Made by a program: the position numbers and the translations under genes. Positions 27,540-33,358 of a stretch of DNA of 33,358 nt are shown here, piece after piece. Origin of the DNA: an uncultured Collinsella sp. (GTDB lineage: Bacteria; Actinomycetota; Coriobacteriia; Coriobacteriales; Coriobacteriaceae); assembly GCA_902470895.1 (NCBI GenBank), contig CABRID010000007.1:1-33358 (forward strand). Reading direction: 5' to 3'. The notes under the pieces are model-generated. The model made no database searches. It had not been told where the DNA came from and saw nothing but the letters and a program-made list of their open reading frames with translations. Position 1 is the first letter of the stretch, and each line of letters opens with the position of its first letter.

Positions 27540-28556
27540 GTGAGATTTTCAGTAATCGTTCCCGTATACAACGTTGAGGAATACCTCGGCGAATGTCTTG
27601 ACAGCATCGCGCTCCAAGATTATTCCGACTACGAGGTTGTCATTGTCGACGACGGCTCGACTGACGGCAGCGCGGCTATTTATGAGCGCTTTGCCGAGGA
27701 AACAGATGTGCCCGTCCGGATAGTCAAGCAGGAGAACAAAGGGCTGCTCCAGGCGCGCCGCGCCGGAATCAAAGCCGCCAGTGGTGATTATTTCTGGCAC
27801 GTCGATAGTGATGACGGATTGGCGCCTTGCGCGATGGATACGGTTTCCGGAATCATCGACGATTTGAATCCCGACGTCGTGTTGATCGGTCTTAGCGAAT
27901 CTTCGACATTTGATTCTCTTCTTCCCGGAGGAATGCCCGGCGAACGGCGTTTCTATACCGAAGAAAGCCTTAACGATGTGCGCTTTGCGTTTGTCGATGG
28001 ATATATTGCGAATATGGTCGCCAAAATCGCCCGTAGGTCATGCGTCGATGTCGATTTCGATTATTCGAGTTTTGGAAGAGTGCAACTTGGGGAAGATCAG
28101 CTGCAAAGCCTATTCATTCTCGATAATATGAATAGCGTGGCGTGCGTTCGCGAACCTTTGTATTTTTACCGCCCTAACGTTGACAGCATTACGGCTAATT
28201 ACCGTGAAGGTCAGATTGCCCAGTATGCCATGGTCAAGGAGGCCGTTTATCAGCAGGCCGTCGAGTGGGATGGGAAATGGGCTGGGCGTAAGTTTGCCGA
28301 GACCGCACTTGCGAGCTACCTGTCTAACGGTTTCTATGACATGCGTAAAAACGTCAGCGCAAAATCATTCCGACACCAGTTTCAGGAGTTCAGGGACACT
28401 TCTCTTTACTCCTTGGCAATCAACCGAAGTGCATCCTTGAGGTTTGAGCAACGGGTCTTCTTTACTCTGCTGGAAAAGAAAAAGGACCTGCTTGCATATT
28501 GGTGCTTGGTCGTTTGTCGTTCGATTACTCCGTTAGCAAGGAGCTTGAGTCGATGA
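27540..28556 (+). CDS. Family 2 glycosyltransferase
   Basis: The 338-residue GT2 enzyme has FSVIVPVYNVEEYL, VVIVDDGSTDGS and DSDD at residues 89-92, then LGEDQLQSLF as the likely catalytic-base region. It starts at GTG 27540; an ATG is not available near the conserved N-terminus. The stop overlaps the next start in an ATGA tetranucleotide, so translation is coupled to the membrane protein that follows. Donor and acceptor are unknown. Confidence 0.9.
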   Translation: MRFSVIVPVYNVEEYLGECLDSIALQDYSDYEVVIVDDGSTDGSAAIYERFAEETDVPVRIVKQENKGLLQARRAGIKAASGDYFWHVDSDDGLAPCAMDTVSGIIDDLNPDVVLIGLSESSTFDSLLPGGMPGERRFYTEESLNDVRFAFVDGYIANMVAKIARRSCVDVDFDYSSFGRVQLGEDQLQSLFILDNMNSVACVREPLYFYRPNVDSITANYREGQIAQYAMVKEAVYQQAVEWDGKWAGRKFAETALASYLSNGFYDMRKNVSAKSFRHQFQEFRDTSLYSLAINRSASLRFEQRVFFTLLEKKKDLLAYWCLVVCRSITPLARSLSR

Positions 28557-29818
28557 TTGCCTCATTTAGTTCAGCTGAAACTCGGCGAGGAGTTCCGCTG
28601 ATTGCAGGTCAGAGCAGTGCGCTCGGCTTGGTGTTCCTTTTTGTTATAAGTGCTTTCATGTCACCTTTGCTCACGGTTTTCCTTTCGCTTCTTTTCTTTA
28701 CTGGGACCCCAACAAAGAAGATGGCGGTCGCCTGTGCTTGTGGGGTCGGTTTTTCTGCTGCGCTCGCTGCGCACGGTATCGTCTATAGCCACCCGGTTGA
28801 TATGACCCGATGGATGGCCGAGTGTCGCTACTACGATGGCAAGAGCATACTGGCAATCGGAGCTAGCCTTAATGAAGACCACAATGGGTTGCTTGTCTGG
28901 AATCTATTGTGCTGGATAACGGGGAACATCGGTGATCTTCAACTTCTCCAGTCATTCGCCGCTTTTTTCGGCTACGGGCTTATCACTTGGCTGATTATGG
29001 ACAGGTGTGCTGAGGAGATGACGGATGTATGGGCTTTTCTCCCGCTTGTGCTCTTTGTCTTTTTCGCTATTCCGACCCAGCCTCTAATCGGTAATGTTCG
29101 TTCGGCTCTCGGTTGCGTGGTCTGCGCCATCGCGATTTGCAAAAGGAAGTCCTATGATTTTAGGGAGTCGCTTCCATCACTCATCTTGATTATCGTTGCC
29201 TGTCTTATCCACAACTCTATGCTTTTGGTTTTGGTTCTGTTTCTGCTCCAGCCGGTCATCGAGCGCAACCCTGTCAGGAATTCGATTATTTGTGCCGTTG
29301 CGGTTGTCGCCATGGTGTCAGTAGCCTCTGTGCTCCTTGCCTCGCACCTTTTTGACGGAGTGCCCATCATTGCGAGAGTTTTGGAGAAAGCAAGCTTCTA
29401 TACCGTTGGAACGGAATGGGACCAAGAGCAAGCAGGTGATTTTGTCAGCAATTTCAGCCATGTCCTCTCGCTGTTGCTGCTTGGATTTCTGCTGCTTAGG
29501 ATCTTCGCTACGAAGCAATTTGATGGAAGAACGGCGTTCGTTCTTATCTTGACGATGTGTGTCATCGCGATGGAGCTCACTCTCGTCAACGTTGGCAATC
29601 GCTTGCAGTATATTCCGATTTTAATCGGGTCGACCTATTTGCTTAACAACAGGGGCAGGTGTATTGCAGTCGATTCGCGATGGCCGATTCTGGTCGATGC
29701 CGTGCTGATGTTGCTTGCTGCAACCATCTGGTTGATATCGATGGCCAGTTTTATTCCTTCATTTAACTATGCTGAGGTTATGAAGAGCACGGTTTTCTAC
29801 CCGCTATCCCTTTTATAA
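28553..29818 (+). CDS. Polytopic membrane protein, EpsG/Wzy-like polysaccharide polymerase
   Basis: The 421-residue protein has roughly ten hydrophobic helices and few conserved soluble motifs. The general EpsG/Wzy layout is present, including MTRWMAECRYYDG and NEDHNGLLVWNLL in an extracytoplasmic loop and NVRSALGCVVCAIAI in the middle. In Wzx/Wzy-type pathways such proteins join repeat units on the outer membrane face. Assignment is by topology and context, since these proteins diverge strongly. AAGGAGC upstream and the ATGA overlap fix the start at 28553. No flippase (Wzx) is visible in the window; it may lie beyond the contig end. Confidence 0.75.
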   Translation: MIASFSSAETRRGVPLIAGQSSALGLVFLFVISAFMSPLLTVFLSLLFFTGTPTKKMAVACACGVGFSAALAAHGIVYSHPVDMTRWMAECRYYDGKSILAIGASLNEDHNGLLVWNLLCWITGNIGDLQLLQSFAAFFGYGLITWLIMDRCAEEMTDVWAFLPLVLFVFFAIPTQPLIGNVRSALGCVVCAIAICKRKSYDFRESLPSLILIIVACLIHNSMLLVLVLFLLQPVIERNPVRNSIICAVAVVAMVSVASVLLASHLFDGVPIIARVLEKASFYTVGTEWDQEQAGDFVSNFSHVLSLLLLGFLLLRIFATKQFDGRTAFVLILTMCVIAMELTLVNVGNRLQYIPILIGSTYLLNNRGRCIAVDSRWPILVDAVLMLLAATIWLISMASFIPSFNYAEVMKSTVFYPLSLL

Positions 29819-29828
29819 GGTTGAATCC

Positions 29829-30881
29829 ATGAATCAAACCAACACAGTGCCTCTGATCACGTTTGTTATTCCTGCCTATAATGCTGTTTCCACTATAGAG
29901 ACGGCAGTTCGGTCGCTGTATGGGCAGACTTCCGACGATTGGGAGGCTGTTATTGTTGACGATGGGTCCGATGATGGTACGGGAGAAATGGCGGACGCGC
30001 TTGCACGGGGCGATGTACGCATCAAAGTTCTTCATCAGAGGAACGCAGGGGTTTCAGCGGCGCGCAATGCAGCCATTGAGGTGGCGTGCGGGGAATATCT
30101 TGCTTTTTTGGACGTTGACGATACTGTCGTACCTGATTTCGTGGAAAAGGCGGGCGCTTTGTTGGGGCAGGATTTTTGCCGCCCCGACATCATTGCGCTT
30201 TCCTATCGTGCTCTTCCTCGTGGTACGGTCTTCGGATTCGGGCGTTTTCGCGGAAGTGCTGCGGAGTTTCTCGAACTGTCTCTGAAAAACGGATATGCCA
30301 CCTTTCCCTGCTGGCTCTTCCTTATCTCTACTCGCTTTGTCGCATCGAGCAAGGTCAGATTTACGCTTGGTAGACGAACCGGCGAGGATCAAGAGTTCAT
30401 TTTAAAGCTGCTTTGCTGCGCCTCTACGTGTGAATCGGTCGATGATGACGACGTTTACTATATCTACCGTACACCATCTGAGGGTTCTGCTATGGCGCTT
30501 AACCTAGAGGGGCAGTTTGATTACCCCAAGGCAATGCGAGATGTCCTTGACTTTGCCAAGGGGCACAATTCAAGGATATCGTCTCATGATTCCGAAATTG
30601 TTAACCTGCTGCTTGTTGATAGATTCATTGGGGCTTGTGCCTATGCCGCGGAAACGGCACTATCGAACGGCTCCGACGATGCTGATGTCCTCTCTTGGCT
30701 TAAGGACAGTTTGGATGGGTTTGATTGCCAAGGGGTGCTCACGAACGGCTGCTGTAGGGGCGAGAACCGACGATTTCTCCGTCTTTGGCTCAGTTGCAGC
30801 GGCCTAATTCCCTTTTTCCTACGTGTTAGGTTTTATATCCGATCTGTCGGCAGGGCCGTCAAGGACCGGATCTTGCACTGA
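29829..30881 (+). CDS. Family 2 glycosyltransferase
   Basis: The 350-residue GT2 enzyme has ITFVIPAYNAVSTI, AVIVDDGSDDGTG, the VSAARNAAIE segment, DVDD at residues 95-98 and RTGEDQEFILKLL further on. The C-terminal ~60 residues are hydrophobic and basic (IPFFLRVRFYIRS), suggesting membrane association. It starts 11 bases after the polymerase-like gene. Confidence 0.9.
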   Translation: MNQTNTVPLITFVIPAYNAVSTIETAVRSLYGQTSDDWEAVIVDDGSDDGTGEMADALARGDVRIKVLHQRNAGVSAARNAAIEVACGEYLAFLDVDDTVVPDFVEKAGALLGQDFCRPDIIALSYRALPRGTVFGFGRFRGSAAEFLELSLKNGYATFPCWLFLISTRFVASSKVRFTLGRRTGEDQEFILKLLCCASTCESVDDDDVYYIYRTPSEGSAMALNLEGQFDYPKAMRDVLDFAKGHNSRISSHDSEIVNLLLVDRFIGACAYAAETALSNGSDDADVLSWLKDSLDGFDCQGVLTNGCCRGENRRFLRLWLSCSGLIPFFLRVRFYIRSVGRAVKDRILH

Positions 30882-30911
30882 CGTTCGCGACAGTTTTTGA
30901 TTGGAGTTTCA

Positions 30912-31982
30912 TTGAACGATCGACAGATTTATATTCTCAGCATCTTCGATCCCACTAACTATGGGAATAGACTGCAAGCATGCGCTCTCGAAGCCACGGT
31001 GGCCTTTCTTACCGATAAAAAGGTTTTTTCGGTTGATTGCCGCCGACCAACACCCAAGCGCGGAATCGCAAAGGTTATCGCAGATTGCAACAGGGCTCGA
31101 ATTGAGCTGAGGAAGGCTCCCATCGCCAGAAGGCGTTGTTTCCGTTCTTTCCAAACCGCTCATTGTGCCCCTGTCGTTGAGATTCCGGAGAGTGATATTC
31201 GTAGTATTGATGTGCCCGTCGTCATCGGCTCTGACCAATGCTGGAATCCTGGATGGGGTTTGGGCGCAAGTGAGTTCGGCGCCCAGTGCGCTGTGGGTGT
31301 CGATAAGAGAATGGCTTATGCCGCTAGTTTTGGTATCTGTTTATCGGACATGACGGAAGAGTGGAGGCGCCGTTACTCCGAATGGCTTGGCGGAATTGAG
31401 ACTATCGGAGTCCGGGAGTTCGCGGGCGCACAGATTGTCAGGGAACTGACTGGGCGGAACGCCAAAGTCGTGCTTGACCCGACGATGCTCCAAACTGCTG
31501 AGTGGTGGTCTGAGATCGAGGAGCGCCCGATTATTCCGGGTGTTGAATTGGATAGACCCTTCTGTGTGAAGTATGTTCTGGGGGACGATGCGGCTTCGTC
31601 GAAGATTGCTGAGCGATGCAATCGCGATGGTCTGGAGTTGGTGGACCTGACGAATGTCCATCTACCGGTCGGACCAGCGGAGTTTGTATGGCTGATTCAC
31701 CATTCGGCCCTTGTGTGTACCGACAGCTTCCACGCCACGGTTTTCAGTCTTCTTTTCCATCGACGCTTCGTGATCTATGAGCGCCAGGGAAACGCTGGGA
31801 ATATGTCCAGCAGGTTCGATACCCTCGACACGCTGTTTGGGATCAACTCCAATCGTTCCGGTATGGGGTGCTTTGATGAGCGCTGCGTCGATGAATTCGA
31901 TTGGGCTGGGTTCGAGCGAGAACTCGATGAGAGGAGAGGGGATTCTATCGCTTGGCTTCACGACGGTCTCGTCAGACTATAG
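30912..31982 (+). CDS. Polysaccharide pyruvyl transferase family protein
   Basis: PF04230-type enzymes transfer pyruvate from phosphoenolpyruvate to a sugar hydroxyl, adding a charged ketal. The 356-residue product begins IYILSIFDPTNYGNRLQACAL, with the typical NYGN loop. VVIGSDQCWNPGWG, YAASFGI and IGVREFAGAQIV follow, then the C-terminal VCTDSFHATVFSLLF signature and FVIYER. TTG at 30912 is preferred: GGAG lies five bases upstream and the alternative TTG at 30897 has no site. The sugar target is unknown. Confidence 0.88.
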   Translation: MNDRQIYILSIFDPTNYGNRLQACALEATVAFLTDKKVFSVDCRRPTPKRGIAKVIADCNRARIELRKAPIARRRCFRSFQTAHCAPVVEIPESDIRSIDVPVVIGSDQCWNPGWGLGASEFGAQCAVGVDKRMAYAASFGICLSDMTEEWRRRYSEWLGGIETIGVREFAGAQIVRELTGRNAKVVLDPTMLQTAEWWSEIEERPIIPGVELDRPFCVKYVLGDDAASSKIAERCNRDGLELVDLTNVHLPVGPAEFVWLIHHSALVCTDSFHATVFSLLFHRRFVIYERQGNAGNMSSRFDTLDTLFGINSNRSGMGCFDERCVDEFDWAGFERELDERRGDSIAWLHDGLVRL

Positions 31983-32031
31983 GGTGACGAGAGCCTGTTA
32001 TATTTGAGAGGTCATTCGGTAGATTCTAATC

Positions 32032-33234
32032 ATGGTTAGTCAGCGCAATATTGCGAATGCCCTGATTCAGGGCCACCTCCAAATTGTAAGCATTCCGCGA
32101 AAGTTGGCCGGCAAACTCTGTAGCGCAGCCGATCATATTCGTGAAAATGTGGCTTGGCGTGCCGCCGAACCTTGCGATTTGTCGCACGGAGATATCGGTG
32201 CTTGCATCGAAAAGCTTGCGGAGTTCGTTTCCGTGAATCGCGACCTGAGGTACTCGCTGTCTGCTCCCGTCTCAGTGGGAAATGCCGATGAGTTTGACTA
32301 CGTAGGCGCGCAGCCTGTGGACAATGACGGAGTCATCTTCGTACCCAACGGGGCGGGCGATTTCGCCATTGTGGGGCGCGGCGGCTCCGTCGAGCGTGTC
32401 TGCTTCAACAAGCGCGGGAACGAGGGCCCCTTCCGCTGGACCGGTGGCGCCCTGTGGCATGGGGAGCTGGTTTGTTTCCCGCGTGCGAGCAACGAGATGC
32501 TCTTCCTCGACCTGCGCTCCCGCGAGCCGCGCCTCATCGATTTGGGCCAGGGCTACACGCACGAGCATCATTACGGCGGGGTGCTTGTGGGGGATGTTGT
32601 CTACCAGCCCCCACGCAGCGAGGATCACATCCTCCGCACCGACCTGCGGACGATGGAGAGCAGACGCATCCCGCTGGCTCCTAGGGGTGTTGGATTCAAA
32701 CCACGGTACTGCGGCAGCGTCCTGCATCCCAACGGCCTCGTCTACTTCCTTCCCGAGCGAGGACGCGTCATCGAGCTCGAGCCCGCTACGGACAGGTTCC
32801 GGTTCATCGGTAGATCCGTGAACGCGATGGCGTTCTCCGCCGCGCTCGCCCACGACGGGTGCCTGTATGGTTTCTCCGGCTACTCGAAGGGGATTCTGCG
32901 TATAGATGTCGAGAAGGGGAGGGCCGAGATGGTCCGCCGTGACATCGGGTGCCCCGGGGCTTACGGCACCCGTTTGGGGGTAAACGGGAGGCTCTACAGC
33001 GTGCCAGGGGACGGCGACACGGTGCTCGAGCTTGACCCCGAGACACTAGAAGTTCGGGAGCTGTGTCATCTGGGCGCACCTGGTGTGAAGGCGAAGTGCG
33101 CAGGTTCCGCAACGTTGCGAGACGGATCGCTCGCCTTTGCACCCGCGCTGGGGAGGGACGCCTATTTCTTGGCGCCTGACAAGCCCGTCGATATCCCGGA
33201 GGGGATCTGCGGTCTTTTCAACGATTGCTACTGA
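32032..33234 (+). CDS. Putative beta-propeller protein in the polysaccharide locus
   Basis: I do not recognise a named family. The 400-residue protein has an N-terminal region of ~85 residues, then about six repeats of 45-55 residues. Each repeat has a turn such as HPNGLVYFLPE, HDGCLYGFSG, VNGRLYSVPG or RDGSLAFAPA, followed by a strand like VIELEPAT, ILRIDVEK or VLELDPET. This spacing suggests a Kelch/PQQ-like propeller. No signal peptide or membrane helix is evident, so it is probably cytoplasmic. The first ~270 bases are moderately AT-rich like the upstream genes and the rest is strongly GC-rich, an unusual break inside one frame. The ribosome site is weak. Confidence 0.7.
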   Translation: MVSQRNIANALIQGHLQIVSIPRKLAGKLCSAADHIRENVAWRAAEPCDLSHGDIGACIEKLAEFVSVNRDLRYSLSAPVSVGNADEFDYVGAQPVDNDGVIFVPNGAGDFAIVGRGGSVERVCFNKRGNEGPFRWTGGALWHGELVCFPRASNEMLFLDLRSREPRLIDLGQGYTHEHHYGGVLVGDVVYQPPRSEDHILRTDLRTMESRRIPLAPRGVGFKPRYCGSVLHPNGLVYFLPERGRVIELEPATDRFRFIGRSVNAMAFSAALAHDGCLYGFSGYSKGILRIDVEKGRAEMVRRDIGCPGAYGTRLGVNGRLYSVPGDGDTVLELDPETLEVRELCHLGAPGVKAKCAGSATLRDGSLAFAPALGRDAYFLAPDKPVDIPEGICGLFNDCY

Positions 33235-33254
33235 TACGTATGAAAGAAGACGCT

Positions 33255-33315
33255 ATGACTTTTTGCATTACGATGAAAATAGATGGCGCGCTTGCTCGCC
33301 TTCGCGGTCTGCGCC
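33255..33315 (+). CDS. Start of a truncated gene at the contig end
   Basis: An ATG at 33255 follows AAAGAAGA and opens MTFCITMKIDGALARLRGLR before the adapter begins. Only about 20 codons are real; anything read further is adapter. An upstream in-frame ATG at 33240 is possible. The product cannot be identified. Confidence 0.3.
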
Positions 33316-33358
33316 CTGTCTCTTATACACATCTCCGAGCCCACGAGACCGAGGCTGA
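33316..33358. other. Nextera i7 sequencing adapter (artefact)
   Basis: CTGTCTCTTATACACATCT is the mosaic end, followed by the i7 primer site and the index CGAGGCTG. It is an exact reverse complement of bases 1-43. Peptides such as LYTSPSPRD that end frames here are well-known adapter translations. Confidence 0.98.

Noticed and set aside
33137..33358. Terminal frame ending in LYTSPSPRDRG
   Set aside because: It is off-frame to the propeller-like gene and ends in translated adapter.

Overview
The window looks like one assembled contig from a high-GC gut actinobacterium of the Coriobacteriia. Collinsella or a close relative is my best guess. This rests on GC-rich codon use, gene content and order (tig-clpP-clpX, valS-folC), and style of intergenic repeats; no search was run. 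Both ends are an identical 43-base Illumina Nextera i7 adapter (1-43 and 33316-33358), so biological sequence runs from 44 to 33315 and both terminal genes are cut.

Layout. (1) 44-2485: a selenium/molybdenum block with the 3' end of selB, the tRNA-Sec gene selC, mobA, and a DUF3343-type putative Se/S carrier. (2) 2427-7757: NADP-type glutamate dehydrogenase, then a two-gene molybdenum hydroxylase operon (FAD subunit; fused 2Fe-2S plus Moco subunit). (3) 7941-16220: tRNA-Leu(UAG), tig, clpP, clpX, valS and folC. (4) 16572-21084, minus strand: an M24 peptidase, then a tight three-gene GlpA-like / FAD-NAD oxidoreductase / DUF1667 operon. (5) 21570-23983: a membrane zinc-ribbon protein and thrS. 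(6) 24309-33315: an exopolysaccharide locus with a NusG-family specialised elongation factor, a phosphoglycosyl transferase, four GT2 glycosyltransferases, a Wzy/EpsG-like membrane protein, a polysaccharide pyruvyl transferase, a propeller-like protein and a cut gene. Most of block 6 is clearly less GC-rich than the rest, which suggests horizontal exchange.

The intergenic DNA is unusually structured. Four copies of a constant-length 67-bp palindrome sit beside genes (752, 3862, 16235, 17713). A three-unit array of alternating inverted repeats with an exact 80-bp period lies between divergent genes (21249-21475) and has the same 21/25/21 geometry. Two related ~116-119 bp nested-hairpin elements flank valS in opposite orientations and differ in ways that keep their stems paired. 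A 15-bp perfect inverted repeat brackets a promoter-like -10 box ahead of the polysaccharide locus, as in invertible phase-variable promoters.

Gene-free stretches over 300 bases: 16221-16571 holds a 67-bp palindrome, a GGGACGGGGCT motif, a ~170-bp nested inverted repeat and a small hairpin. 21085-21569 holds a palindrome next to the GlpA-like start, an 11-bp hairpin, the 80-bp array and a weak promoter. 23984-24308 holds two terminators and the candidate invertible promoter.
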